From the NCBI GenBank assembly GCA_963753685.1, contig CAVWDE010000030.1:3657-67656 (forward strand): a DNA stretch of 64,000 nt, given 5' to 3'. Positions 54,487 through 63,638 of the stretch are shown here, in pieces; position 1 is the first letter of the stretch; each line of letters begins with the position of its first letter. The translations under genes were made by a program, and so were the position numbers. The notes below the pieces were generated by a model, which was not told the DNA's origin, did no database searches, and saw only the letters and a list, made by a program, of their open reading frames with translations. Source of the stretch: DATAOG01 sp963753685. Its GTDB lineage: Bacteria; Pseudomonadota; Alphaproteobacteria; Geminicoccales; Geminicoccaceae.

Positions 54487-55794
54487 TCAGCGCTGCCGCT
54501 CGCCGGTCACGCGCCAGATCACGTCGCCCACGTCGTCCGCCGCCAGCACGGAGCCATCGGGGCCGATCGCGACCCCCACCGGCCGCCCATAGGACACCCG
54601 CTCGTCCGGTGCGAGGAAACCCGTCAGAATGTCGCGCGGCGGCCCGGCCGGGCGCCCGTTGGCGAACGGCACGAAGATGACCTTGTAGCCGCTCAACGTG
54701 CTGCGGTTCCAGGAGCCGTGCTGCCCTATGGCCATGCCCTCCGGAAAGCCGGCAAGCGTCCCGGCGGGCAGCCAGCAGAGGCCGAGCGAGGCGGTGTGCC
54801 CGCCCAGTGCGTAGTCTGGTGTCAGGGCCTTCGCGACCACCGCCGGGTCCTGCGGCACCCGGCCGTCCACCGTCTGCCCCCAGTAGCAATAGGGCCAGCC
54901 GTAGAAACCCCCGTCGCGAACCGAGGTCAGATAATCCGGCGGCGTCTCGTCGCCCAGACCGTCGCGCTCGTTGACCACCGTCCAGAGCACGCCGGTCTGA
55001 GGCTCCCATGCCAGGCCCACGGGGTTGCGCAGACCGGAGGCAAAGATACGGCTGCTGCCGCTTGCCACGTCGATCTCGTAGATGGCCGCCCGCCCTTCCT
55101 CGACGGCCATGCCGCCCTCGCCGATGTTGCTCTCCGAGCCCACCCCGACGAAGAGCTTCCGCCCATCCTCGCTCGGCAGCAGGCTGCGCGTCCAATGGCC
55201 GCCTGGCTTGAACCCGGTCACTTGCCGCCCCCGCGCCTCGATGCGGCCGGCACCCGCGGCGTAGGGGAAGGCCACCACGCCATCGGTGTTGCCGACGTAG
55301 AACGTGTCGCCCAGCAGCGCCATGCCGAACGGCTGGTTCAGCCCGGCAAGAAACACCTGCCGGGTTTCGGCCACGCCGTCGCCGTCCGCGTCGCGCAGCA
55401 GGGTAATGCGGTTCGGGCTGACCCCCGCGGCGGCGGCGCGCTCCATCGTGCTGAACATGGCATAGTCGAAGACGGACTTGATGGGGCCGGCCACGGTCAG
55501 CGCCTCGGCGACGAGCACGCCGCCATCGGGCAGCACGTAGATCCAGCGGGGATGCTTGAGACCGGTCGCAAACGCATTGACCTTGAGCCCGGGCGCCGCG
55601 ATCGGCAACTGCCCCTGGGCCCAGCCCCGGGCCGTGGGCATCTTGAGGGTGGGGATGCCCTGCGGCTTGGCCGCCGGGATCAGCGGCGTGCTGCCCAAAG
55701 CCGGCGCGTACGCGCGGCCCTCCCGCCGGCGCAACAGGACCGTGACGCCGCCGATCAGCGCGACCATTCGGCCGAAGATGCCGGACAGGCTCAT
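54487..55794 (-). CDS. PQQ-type glucose/sorbosone dehydrogenase family protein
   Basis: A 435-residue beta-propeller protein anchored by an N-terminal membrane helix (GIFGRMVALIGGVTVLL). Landmarks: FATGLKHPRWIYVLPDGGVL, PNRITLLRDADGDGVAETRQ, NQPFGMALLGDTFYVGNTDG, FASGLRNPVGLAWEPQTGVL and VIFVPFANGRPAGPPRDILTG. Members oxidise sugars or sorbosone in the periplasm with PQQ, or bind sugars without activity. ATG 55794 follows GGAGGAAGGATTGCC. Orientation opposes the hydrolase at 53559. Confidence 0.87.
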   Translation of the reverse strand: MSLSGIFGRMVALIGGVTVLLRRREGRAYAPALGSTPLIPAAKPQGIPTLKMPTARGWAQGQLPIAAPGLKVNAFATGLKHPRWIYVLPDGGVLVAEALTVAGPIKSVFDYAMFSTMERAAAAGVSPNRITLLRDADGDGVAETRQVFLAGLNQPFGMALLGDTFYVGNTDGVVAFPYAAGAGRIEARGRQVTGFKPGGHWTRSLLPSEDGRKLFVGVGSESNIGEGGMAVEEGRAAIYEIDVASGSSRIFASGLRNPVGLAWEPQTGVLWTVVNERDGLGDETPPDYLTSVRDGGFYGWPYCYWGQTVDGRVPQDPAVVAKALTPDYALGGHTASLGLCWLPAGTLAGFPEGMAIGQHGSWNRSTLSGYKVIFVPFANGRPAGPPRDILTGFLAPDERVSYGRPVGVAIGPDGSVLAADDVGDVIWRVTGERQR

Positions 55795-56064
55795 GGCAAT
55801 CCTTCCTCCAGTCACCGCACGCTAGCCGAGCCCAGCCGTGCTGCAAACGACGAAGTGCGAGCTTGCATGCCCGCAAGCGGACGCCCGCAACCTTCCGCAC
55901 GTTGGCGGTCGGTGTTGACGCACCCGATACGATCTGAACGTGCGCTCGCGTTCGGAACGCTCTCTGGGTCGGCGGCGTCAATTTTGATCGATTGACGACC
56001 GCGCGCGCGATGGTCAGAGTTGGGCCAACCAAACGAGACCGGACCAGGGAGGCAGGGACCGCGC

Positions 56065-56904
56065 ATGGCATCGCCAGGCCTGAAGGAGATGGCCAGGAGC
56101 CCCGAGCTCAGGCTCGGCCACTTCATCGTCGAGTTCGCTACGCCCGGGATCGGCCAGATCCTGAAGGCCGCCGGCTGCGATTTCGCGCTGTTCGACACCG
56201 AGCACTCGGGCTTCGGCTTCGAGACCATCAAGGCCGTGCTGCGCTACATGCAGGCAGCCGACCTGCCGACCATCGTGCGGGTGCCGTCCAAGGAATACCA
56301 TCACATCGCGCGCGCCGCCGACATGGGCGCGGAAGGCGTCATGCTGCCGATGGTCGGCTCGCCCGAGGAGGCGCGCGCGATCCTCGACTGCCTGAAGTAC
56401 GTGCCCGACGGCCGGCGCGGCGTGGCGCTCGGGATCGCGCACGATCGCTACATGCCCGGGCCGACCATGGAGAAGCTCGCGGCCGCCAACGCGTGGACCA
56501 CGCTGTTTGCCCAGATCGAGACCCGCCAGGGGGTCGAGAACGCCGATGCGCTGGCCGCGACCCCTGGCGTCGACTGCCTCTGGATCGGGCATTTCGATCT
56601 CAGCTGCTCGCTCGGCATCCCGGGCCAGTTCGAGCACCCAGACTTCGCCGCCGCGGTCAAGGCGGTCGCCAGGGCCTGCAAGAAGCACGGCAAGGCGCTC
56701 GGGCGCCTGGTGCCGACGGTCGAGGAAGCGGTCCGGCTGCGCGCGCTGGGCTTCAACTTCCTCTGCTATTCGGGCGACGTCTGGGCGCTGCAGGGGGCGG
56801 TCCAGGCCGGCATCACCGAGATCCGGGCGCGCACCGCCGGCGTCGGCAAAGGTACGGACCAGGTCAAGTCAGAGAAACCGAAGGCCAAGAAAAAGAAGAA
56901 ATGA
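56065..56904 (+). CDS. HpaI-family aldolase (2,4-dihydroxyhept-2-enedioate or 2-keto-3-deoxy sugar-acid aldolase)
   Basis: A 279-residue class II pyruvate aldolase. Landmarks: LGHFIVEFATPGIGQILKAA, FALFDTEHSGFGFETIKAVL (catalytic His/Glu region), VRVPSKEYHHIARAADMGAE, GVMLPMVGSPEEARAI, FAQIETRQGVEN (metal-binding Glu) and DCLWIGHFDLSCSLG (metal-binding Asp). Cleaves 4-hydroxy-2-oxo acids into pyruvate and an aldehyde. The C-terminus ends in a lysine-rich tail (KSEKPKAKKKKK) not usual for the family. AGGGAGGCAGGGACC precedes ATG 56065. The stop overlaps an ATG of the next gene. Confidence 0.88.
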   Translation: MASPGLKEMARSPELRLGHFIVEFATPGIGQILKAAGCDFALFDTEHSGFGFETIKAVLRYMQAADLPTIVRVPSKEYHHIARAADMGAEGVMLPMVGSPEEARAILDCLKYVPDGRRGVALGIAHDRYMPGPTMEKLAAANAWTTLFAQIETRQGVENADALAATPGVDCLWIGHFDLSCSLGIPGQFEHPDFAAAVKAVARACKKHGKALGRLVPTVEEAVRLRALGFNFLCYSGDVWALQGAVQAGITEIRARTAGVGKGTDQVKSEKPKAKKKKK

Positions 56905-56921
56905 CGGGTGTGGAGGCAGTC

Positions 56922-57968
56922 ATGAGCAAGTTTCGGGTCGCCCTCAGCGGCGACTTCAAGAAGCCGGACGGCAGCCCGGCCTTTCCCGACTTCGATCTGT
57001 CGCCGCTCGAGGAGAACCCGGCGATCGAGCACGAATACATTCAGACCAACGGGGTGATCACGGCCAAGGATCTCGCGGACTTCGACGCGCTGATCCTCCT
57101 GATCCCGCGGATCGAGCCCGAGAGCTTCCCGGCCGACGGCCGGCTCGCGATCATCGCCCGCTTCGGGGTCGGCTTCGACACGGTCGACGTCCAGGCCTGC
57201 ACCGACCACGGCTGCGTGCTGGTGACCACCCCCGATGGCGTGCGCCGGCCGGTCGCGGTCGCGATCCTGACCTTCATGCTGGCGCTGATGGGCAGGCTCG
57301 CCGCCAAGGACCGGATCACGCGCCAGGGCCCGGAGGGCTGGGCCAGGCGCAACGAGTTCATGGGGCAGGGCCTGATCGGACGGACGCTGGGCCAGCTCGG
57401 GATCGGCAACATCGGCGCCGAGGTGTTCCGCCTGGCCAAGCCCTTCGGCATGAAGTTCATCGCCCACGATCCCTACGCCGACCCCAAGCTCGCCAAGGAA
57501 CTGGGCGTCCGCCTGGTCGGGCTGGACGAGCTGTTCCGCGAGGCGGACGTGCTCTCGGTCAGCTGCCCGCTCAACGATGAGACCCATCACATCGTCAACG
57601 CCGAGCGCCTGGCTCTGATGAAGCCGACGGCGTACCTGATCAACACCTCGCGCGGGCCGGTGGTCGACGAGCGGGCGCTGACCCAGGTGCTCCAGGCAGG
57701 CGGCATCGCCGGCGCCGGCCTGGATGTGTTCGAGCAGGAGCCGAGCCCCGCCGACAATCCGCTCTACCAGCTCGACAACGTGCTGCTGACGCCGCACGCG
57801 CTCTGCTGGACCGACCAGTGCTTCGCCGGCATTGGCGCTGCCGACGTCAAGGCGGTGCTCGACGTCATGCACGGCCGGGTCCCGACCGGGATCGTCAATC
57901 GCGCGATCGAGGGCGAGCCGGCCTGGCAGGCCAAGCTCGAGCGCTACCGGGCGGAGTTTGGCGGCTGA
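56922..57968 (+). CDS. D-2-hydroxyacid dehydrogenase (phosphoglycerate/glyoxylate reductase-like)
   Basis: A 348-residue NAD(P)-dependent dehydrogenase. The Rossmann motif is LGIGNIGAEVF. Catalytic Arg is in INTSRGPVVDE, catalytic Glu in FEQEPSP and catalytic His in TPHALCW. Reduces 2-oxo acids to D-2-hydroxy acids or the reverse, and would link to the aldolase before it in sugar-acid breakdown. ATG 56922 has GGAGG six nt upstream; an earlier ATG at 56901 overlaps the aldolase stop as ATGA. Part of an aldolase-dehydrogenase-MFS operon. Confidence 0.9.
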   Translation: MSKFRVALSGDFKKPDGSPAFPDFDLSPLEENPAIEHEYIQTNGVITAKDLADFDALILLIPRIEPESFPADGRLAIIARFGVGFDTVDVQACTDHGCVLVTTPDGVRRPVAVAILTFMLALMGRLAAKDRITRQGPEGWARRNEFMGQGLIGRTLGQLGIGNIGAEVFRLAKPFGMKFIAHDPYADPKLAKELGVRLVGLDELFREADVLSVSCPLNDETHHIVNAERLALMKPTAYLINTSRGPVVDERALTQVLQAGGIAGAGLDVFEQEPSPADNPLYQLDNVLLTPHALCWTDQCFAGIGAADVKAVLDVMHGRVPTGIVNRAIEGEPAWQAKLERYRAEFGG

Positions 57969-58053
57969 GCAGGCCGCCGCCAGCGAAGGCGACGCAACTC
58001 GAAGCGGGCGTCCGGACACCGGCACTGTCGCCTGGCGGCCAGGCCGCTCGCCA

Positions 58054-59220
58054 TTGAGCTGGCGCCGGACGGTCATCTGCCTTGGCCTGTCGCAGCTCGT
58101 CTGCTGGGGCATCACCTACTATCTCGTCGGCGCGCTCGGCGAGCTGATGGCCGCGGACCTCGACTGGAGCCGCTCGCTGGTCTATGGCGGCTTCTCGGCC
58201 TCGCTGTTGGTGATGGGCCTGTCCTCGCCGTTGGTCGGCCGGCTGATCGACCGCTACGGCGGCCGACAGGTGATGGTCGCAGGCTCGGGCCTGATCGCCA
58301 TCGGCTGCGTAGCACTCGCGCTCGTGCACGACGTCTGGGCCTACTATGCCGCCTGGGCCCTGCTCGGGCTCGCCATGCGCTGCACGCTTTACGATGCCGC
58401 ATTCGCAGCCCTGGCGCGGATCGGTGGGCCCGGCGCCAGACGGCCGATTTCGCAGATCACCCTGCTCGGCGGTCTCGCCTCGACCGTGCTCTGGCCGATC
58501 GGCCACGCGATCGCCCTGCAGTTCGGCTGGCGCGGTGCGGTCTTCGCCTATGCCGGCTTTGCCCTCCTGACGGTGCCGCTGCATCTTGCGATCCCGAGCG
58601 CCCGCTACGGCGACCAGCCGGCCGGCGAGGCGCCGGAGCGTCCGCATCTCGCCCAAAGCCGCCCTGACCATCTGCTCGCGGGTGGCCTCTATGCCCTGAT
58701 CGTGACCCTGATCAACGTCCTGAACTCCGGCATGTCGGCGCACATGATCGGCCTCCTGAGCGGGCTCGGGCTCAGCGCCTCGCTCGCCGTCTGGGTCGCG
58801 ACCCTGCGCGGCATCGGGCAGTCCTCGGCCCGGCTCTGCGAGGTCGTCTTCGGCGGCCGCCTCCACCCCTTGACCCTCAACCTTCTGGCGGCGACGACCT
58901 TGCCGGTCTGCTTCATCGCCGGCCTCTGGAGCGGCCAGACGGTCGTGGCCGCGATCGCATTCGCGCTCCTCTACGGCGCCAGCAATGGCATCATGACCAT
59001 CACCCGCGGCACGCTCCCCCTGGTGCTGTTCGACCACCGCACCTACGGCACCCTGGTCGGCCGCCTGCTGGTCCCGAGTTTTCTCCTGTCAGCGGTTTCG
59101 CCGCTCGCCTACGCCCTGGTCATCGAGCACCTGGGCGACGCTGGCGCCCTCATCCTCTCGACCCTGATCGCCCTGACCACCCTCGCCGCCGCCATCGCCC
59201 TCCGCCTGCGCTTCGGCTGA
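58054..59220 (+). CDS. MFS transporter, probable carboxylate or sugar-acid carrier
   Basis: A 388-residue protein with about 12 membrane helices. Motif A is present as GRLIDRYGGRQVMV; the first helix is ICLGLSQLVCWGITYYLVGA. It resembles the OFA/monocarboxylate-like branch. Position after the aldolase and hydroxyacid dehydrogenase suggests import of the substrate for that pathway. No ATG precedes the first helix; TTG 58054 (LSWRRTV) is the likely start. The stop lies 13 bp from the stop of the convergent permease gene. Confidence 0.85.
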   Translation: MSWRRTVICLGLSQLVCWGITYYLVGALGELMAADLDWSRSLVYGGFSASLLVMGLSSPLVGRLIDRYGGRQVMVAGSGLIAIGCVALALVHDVWAYYAAWALLGLAMRCTLYDAAFAALARIGGPGARRPISQITLLGGLASTVLWPIGHAIALQFGWRGAVFAYAGFALLTVPLHLAIPSARYGDQPAGEAPERPHLAQSRPDHLLAGGLYALIVTLINVLNSGMSAHMIGLLSGLGLSASLAVWVATLRGIGQSSARLCEVVFGGRLHPLTLNLLAATTLPVCFIAGLWSGQTVVAAIAFALLYGASNGIMTITRGTLPLVLFDHRTYGTLVGRLLVPSFLLSAVSPLAYALVIEHLGDAGALILSTLIALTTLAAAIALRLRFG

Positions 59221-59233
59221 GCATACGGATCAC

Positions 59234-60091
59234 TCACCCCTGGACGGCGCCCAGCGTCAGGCCACGGACCAGGTGGCGCTGGACCAGCATGCCGAGGATG
59301 ATCGAGGGTATCAGCGAGGTGACGGCCAAGCGCGCTCGCCTCGCCGTATTGGGCGCCCTGGAACCTGAGAAGGCGCGGAAGATGGTCGGCAGAGTGAAGG
59401 CGTGCCGGCTGGTGAGGTTGAGGGCGAAGAAGAACTCGGTCCAGACGAAGATGAAGGCGAAGACCGCGGCCACGATGATCCCGGGCACCGACAGCGGCAG
59501 GGCGATCCGCCAGAAGGCGCCGAAGCGCGAGCAGCCGTCGACCAGGGCTGCCTCCTCCATCTCCTTGGGCAGCTGGCGAAAGTAGGCGTACATCATCCAG
59601 ACCGAGAGCGGCAGGGTGATCACGGTGTAGATCAGCACCAGGCCGATCCGCGAGTCGTAGAGGCCGAGGCCGCGATAGAGCAGAAACACCGGCAGCACGA
59701 TCGCGATCGGCGGCAGGAAGCGTTGCGAGAGCACCCAGAACGAGAGATGCGGGCCGCCGGTGTTGAAGCGGGCGAGGCTGTAGCCCATCAGCGTGCCGAG
59801 CAGCGCCGAGAGCACGGTGGTCGCACTCGCGACGACGAAGCTGTTGGTCAGGCCCTCGAGGCCGCGATAGGCGAACAGCGCGGCCGTATAGTGGACGAAG
59901 GTCGGCTCGGCCGGGAACCAGACCGGCGGGGTCGTCAGATAGTCGTTGACCGGCTTGATCGAGGTGATCACGACCCAGTAGAGCGGTGCCAGCACGAACA
60001 GCACGAACATGCCGATGAAGCCGAAGCGGAGGATATCGAAGCCGATCGGCCGCCTTGGGCCGCGCCCGGGAGCTCGCGCCGAGGCCGCCAT
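59234..60091 (-). CDS. Carbohydrate ABC importer permease, MalG/UgpE type
   Basis: A 285-residue inner-membrane permease with about six helices. The coupling EAA loop is visible as EEAALVDGCSRFGAFWRIAL followed by PLSVPG. Start ATG 60091 overlaps the upstream permease stop. Between about 59326 and 59366 the protein reads SRAPNTARRARL where relatives have a FQGAQYGEASAL-like segment. Shifting one base lost near 59364 and one gained near 59327 restores that sequence, so a compensating pair of frameshifts is likely. Ends GLTLGAVQG as expected. Confidence 0.88.
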   Translation of the reverse strand: MAASARAPGRGPRRPIGFDILRFGFIGMFVLFVLAPLYWVVITSIKPVNDYLTTPPVWFPAEPTFVHYTAALFAYRGLEGLTNSFVVASATTVLSALLGTLMGYSLARFNTGGPHLSFWVLSQRFLPPIAIVLPVFLLYRGLGLYDSRIGLVLIYTVITLPLSVWMMYAYFRQLPKEMEEAALVDGCSRFGAFWRIALPLSVPGIIVAAVFAFIFVWTEFFFALNLTSRHAFTLPTIFRAFSGSRAPNTARRARLAVTSLIPSIILGMLVQRHLVRGLTLGAVQG

Positions 60092-61029
60092 CAGCGGGTC
60101 TCCGGCCGCAGCAGGCGGCGGACCAGGGCCATGATCAGGATCGCCGACAGCAGAAGGAAGATCCAGCTGCCGGCGGTCGCCTTCGACAGGTGAAACTGCT
60201 GGAAGCCGATCTGGTAGAGGTAGAAGGAGGCGGTGTAGGTGCTGGAGCCCGGGCCGCCGCCGGTCATGACGTAGATGACGTCGAACAGCTTGACCGCATC
60301 GAGGAGGCGGAAGGTCAGCGCGAGCAGGATCAGCGGCCGCAGCTGCGGCAGGGTGACGTAGCGAAAGGTCTGCAGGCGCGAAGCACCATCGAGCTCGGCC
60401 GCCTCGAACATCTCGGGCGCGATCGCCGACAGGCCGGCCAGCAGGATCACGAACATGAAAGGTGTCCACTGCCAGGCATCCGCGGTGACGATCGCGATGA
60501 AGTTCCAGGGCGTCTGGGTCAGCCAGCTGATCTCGACCGGCCGCCCGAGCAGGAGGCCGAGGAGGTAGTTGGTCGGGCCGAACGGCGGCTGCAGCAGGAG
60601 CGACCAGAACTGGCCGACGATCACCGGGCTGATGAACAGGGGCACGATCAGGATCGGCATGATCAGGCCGCGGCCACGGAAGCGCTCGAGCATGGCGAGC
60701 GCCAGCAGCAGGCCGAGGGCGAACTCGACGGCGACGCAGGCGGCCGAGAGCACCACCGTGTTGACCAGCGAGGAGCGGGCGATCGGGTCGTTCACGATCT
60801 CCCGAAAGTTCTCCAAGCCCACGAAGGCGTGGCCCGGGATCAGGAAGTCGTAGTTCACGAACGCGACCCAGACCGAATAGACCAGCGGATAGATCGAGAG
60901 CGCCAGGATCAGGAGTGCGGCCGGCAGGACCAGCAGCCAGGCGACCTGCCGGTCGCTCCAGGAGCTTCGTGCCGGGCCGGCGGCAGCCCGCCGAACTGCG
61001 ATTCCGTTCACGCCGACGCCGTCCGCCAT
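60091..61029 (-). CDS. Carbohydrate ABC importer permease, MalF/UgpA type
   Basis: A 312-residue inner-membrane permease with about six helices. The EAA coupling loop is MFEAAELDGASRLQTFRYVT followed by LPQLRP. Helix 1 is AWLLVLPAALLILALSIYPL. It pairs with the MalG-type subunit encoded downstream. ATG 61029 follows GGGGAG. No ATPase gene of this importer lies in the window; it must be elsewhere or shared. The binding-protein gene is 617 bp upstream, an unusually long gap that holds a repeat element. Confidence 0.9.
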   Translation of the reverse strand: MADGVGVNGIAVRRAAAGPARSSWSDRQVAWLLVLPAALLILALSIYPLVYSVWVAFVNYDFLIPGHAFVGLENFREIVNDPIARSSLVNTVVLSAACVAVEFALGLLLALAMLERFRGRGLIMPILIVPLFISPVIVGQFWSLLLQPPFGPTNYLLGLLLGRPVEISWLTQTPWNFIAIVTADAWQWTPFMFVILLAGLSAIAPEMFEAAELDGASRLQTFRYVTLPQLRPLILLALTFRLLDAVKLFDVIYVMTGGGPGSSTYTASFYLYQIGFQQFHLSKATAGSWIFLLLSAILIMALVRRLLRPETR

Positions 61030-61353
61030 GCCACTCCCCGATCCCGTCAACCCCACGCGTTGCCTCTGGCGAGCCGTCTGAGCGCCATGCGATCCCCGGA
61101 CACCGCCGCAATCCAAGCCCGCGCCGTCGGTGAGGCCGGCGCCGGCGCTCGCGCGTCGATGATGTCACATCCGGCGACAGTCCGTGAATGCTTACAACCG
61201 GGCCCGCGAAGTCCTCACCTTTACGTGGGCATCCCGCGCCGCTCCAGGCCGACTTGCTGGTCGCCTCCAGAAGCAGGTGCGGACCGCCAATCCCGGCGCA
61301 CGGACCAAGCCCGAGCCGTCGGGACTCTCTGAGCCTGGTATTAAGCCTTTGCT

Positions 61354-61498
61354 AACCATTGGCGGTCATTGTCCGTCCAGTGGTCCATGCGATCCTGGGA
61401 GTCCGTCGTCCGCCATCAACCGGGGCGGCGCCGAGTCCCACGGTCGCATGGACCATCCGAAGGAAGACAGAATCGCCAAGAGATTACCGTCCGGTTAA
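61354..61498. repeat. Dispersed palindromic intergenic element, complete copy 2
   Basis: Core inverted repeat 61382-61404 / 61432-61454 (left arm GGTCCATGCGATCCTGGGAG plus TCC). Upstream box AACCATTGGCGG at 61354-61365 and downstream TTACCG..CGGTTAA at 61484-61498 match the copy at 9623-9759. The element lies in the 617-bp gap 61030-61646 between the binding-protein and permease genes. Apart from the nearby direct repeat, the rest of that gap holds nothing I can support. Confidence 0.75.
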
Positions 61499-61523
61499 CA
61501 TTGTTCCACCCGCCACCCAGCGT

Positions 61524-61585
61524 GGTCGGCGAACGCCAAGCGGACACCGCCAATCCCGTCGCGGGCGGTCGGCGAATGCCAAGCG
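61524..61585. repeat. Short direct repeat next to the palindromic element
   Basis: GGTCGGCGAAYGCCAAGCG occurs at 61524-61542 and 61567-61585 (43-bp spacing, one difference), and a partial third copy (GGCGAACGCCA) follows near 61619. Function unknown. Confidence 0.6.
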
Positions 61586-61646
61586 ACGATGGCGGCATGT
61601 CCTGCCGGATGGGGCGGCCGGCGAACGCCATTTACGGATCAGAGTG

Positions 61647-63323
61647 CTACGTGATGTGCACGGCCAGGCCCATCGTCTCGATGGTGTGGTCGGCGTAGGA
61701 GCCGGGCAGCTTCACGAACTGCTGATAGGCCTCGCGCTGGGTGTCGACGCCCAGCTTCTGGGTGGTCGCATCCCACTCCGCGGCCGCCCGCTGGAGCGAG
61801 GTCTTCGGGTCCTCGCCCGCCCAGACCGCGGTGCACATGCGATCGATCGAGAGCGCGTAGTCCTGCCAGCCGGGCATGATCATGTCGAGCACGGCGCCAT
61901 TTGCCGAGTTGCTGAGGTTGACCAGATAATCCTTGGCGTTCGGCCAAAGCGCCCGGTACAGCGGCGAAGTGTAGTGCGACATGCGGTAAGGATCGCGGAG
62001 CGCGAACGGCGCCATCACCCGCGCGAGCGAGACCGCCGGGCTGGTCGCCCATTGCATGAACAGGTAGGCGGCCTCCTCGTTGTTCGAGTCGGCGGCCAGC
62101 GACTTGACGTAGCCCGACGCCATCTCGGGGTTGCCGCCGGGCATGACGGCGTAGCCCGCCTTGCCGACGATCTGCGATTCCGGCACGAAGTTGATCGCCT
62201 TGTCCCGTTGCGCGTAGTTCTCGGTCATGCGTCCGGTCGGCGGCCAGGAGAACAGCATCGCGGACTTGCCTTGCAGCCAGGCGACCCAGGCGGCGACCGC
62301 GTCCATGTCGTTGTTGCCCGGCACCGAGGCCTTGTTGGCGGCGATCATCTGCTTGAACGTGGTGATGCCGGCGTCCGAATCGAGCAGCGCCTTCATGCTC
62401 TGCTCGTCGAAGAACTTGCCGCCGTTGGCGCGATACTGCTGCAGGAAGGAGAACTGGTTGCCCGGGCTGCCCGCCTTGCGGAAGTGCACTGCGCCATAGA
62501 CCTTCGGCGCCAGCTGATCGGTGATGAACTGCGCGACCTGGGAGTACTCGTCCCAGGTCTTGGGCACCTCGAGGCTCTTCTTGTATTTGGCCTGGTAAGC
62601 CTGCTGCAGCTTGGGGTCACCGAAGATGTCGGTGCGGTAGTAGAGCGCCAGCACATCGCCGTCGTCGAAGAAACCCCAGCGCTTGCCCTTGTAGGTCGGC
62701 AGGAACTGGTACAGGGGATGGTAGTCCTCGAGATCGGCCTTATCCATGTACTTGGCGACGTAGTCGTCGATCGGCAGGATCACTCCGCCGTCGGCGAGCG
62801 AAGGGATCCAGGCCGGCTCGATGTCGAGGATGTCGTAGGCGCCGGAGCCGGCGATGTGCTCGGCGATCGGCTTGGAATACTGGTCCGGGTGCGGCAGCTC
62901 CTCGACGTTGAAGCCGATGCCGGTCAGGTCCTGCCAGAGCGGGCCGGAGAAGTTGCGCGGCTCGAGCGCCTGCAGACCGGATTCGTAGGTCATGTTCAGG
63001 GTCGCGCCCGAATGCGGCTTGGCGGCCTGGACGGCGCGATAGGCCGAATTCTGCGCCGGGCCCTCTTTGGAGGCCTTGACCGCCATGGCCTGCGCCTGGC
63101 CGAACGGCGTGCTGGGGTCGGCGAGCTCGACCGCCGCCCACGCCGCGTTTGCGCCAAGCCCGCTGCCGAGCAGGGCCAGGCCCGGCCGCGCCAGCGCCGC
63201 GGCACCGCCGGCCTCGACCAGCCGCTTCAGAAACGTCCGCTTGGAGGTGTCCCCCCGCAGCCAGGCGTCGACCTCCTCGGCCAAGCCTGCCTGGAAGTCA
63301 CGCTGCTTGCGCTCCCTGCTCAT
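61647..63323 (-). CDS. Extracellular sugar-binding protein of the ABC importer
   Basis: A 558-residue type I-family (SBP_bac_1) solute-binding protein. The N-terminal region (DTSKRTFLKRLVEAGGAAAL) resembles a Tat or long Sec signal, with a cytoplasm-facing leader of ~27 residues. Mature landmarks: LNMTYESGLQALEPRNFSGP, GAYDILDIEPAWIPSLADGG, YYRTDIFGDPKLQQAY and PKTWDEYSQVAQFITDQLAP. Its permease genes follow on the same strand. It is paralogous to the protein beginning at 63639, which is transcribed divergently. Confidence 0.9.
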   Translation of the reverse strand: MSRERKQRDFQAGLAEEVDAWLRGDTSKRTFLKRLVEAGGAAALARPGLALLGSGLGANAAWAAVELADPSTPFGQAQAMAVKASKEGPAQNSAYRAVQAAKPHSGATLNMTYESGLQALEPRNFSGPLWQDLTGIGFNVEELPHPDQYSKPIAEHIAGSGAYDILDIEPAWIPSLADGGVILPIDDYVAKYMDKADLEDYHPLYQFLPTYKGKRWGFFDDGDVLALYYRTDIFGDPKLQQAYQAKYKKSLEVPKTWDEYSQVAQFITDQLAPKVYGAVHFRKAGSPGNQFSFLQQYRANGGKFFDEQSMKALLDSDAGITTFKQMIAANKASVPGNNDMDAVAAWVAWLQGKSAMLFSWPPTGRMTENYAQRDKAINFVPESQIVGKAGYAVMPGGNPEMASGYVKSLAADSNNEEAAYLFMQWATSPAVSLARVMAPFALRDPYRMSHYTSPLYRALWPNAKDYLVNLSNSANGAVLDMIMPGWQDYALSIDRMCTAVWAGEDPKTSLQRAAAEWDATTQKLGVDTQREAYQQFVKLPGSYADHTIETMGLAVHIT

Positions 63324-63638
63324 CGCTTTGCCCCCTGATCCTGTTGTGCTCGGCCGTAGCCCGGCTCGCCGAAGGCGGTTCCTTGCGGCTAGCTAACGCC
63401 ATTCCAGCGCGGCTGGCAAGGCGCTGCGCGCATCGCACCTCGCCCTGGCTGGCGGTCGAGCCGGGGCGCTGCCGTCAATCACACCGAGGGTGCTGACATC
63501 GCCGGTCGCAATGGCTATGACTGCGGCAGGCGGGCGGACGCGGCTCGGCGTCGGCCCATCGCCGGCATCCCGCTGGATGCCGACCAAGGTGAGGCGTCGC
63601 CGGAGGGTGCGGGGCGCCTCTGGCCAACTGGGGAGGCA
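63324..63638. other. Divergent promoter region between two paralogous binding-protein genes
   Basis: A 315-bp region that must carry promoters for both the 63323 gene (minus) and the 63639 gene (plus). I see no convincing -35/-10 pair, operator palindrome or riboswitch. The stretch 63410-63600 has long Arg/Pro-rich frames only. Confidence 0.4.
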
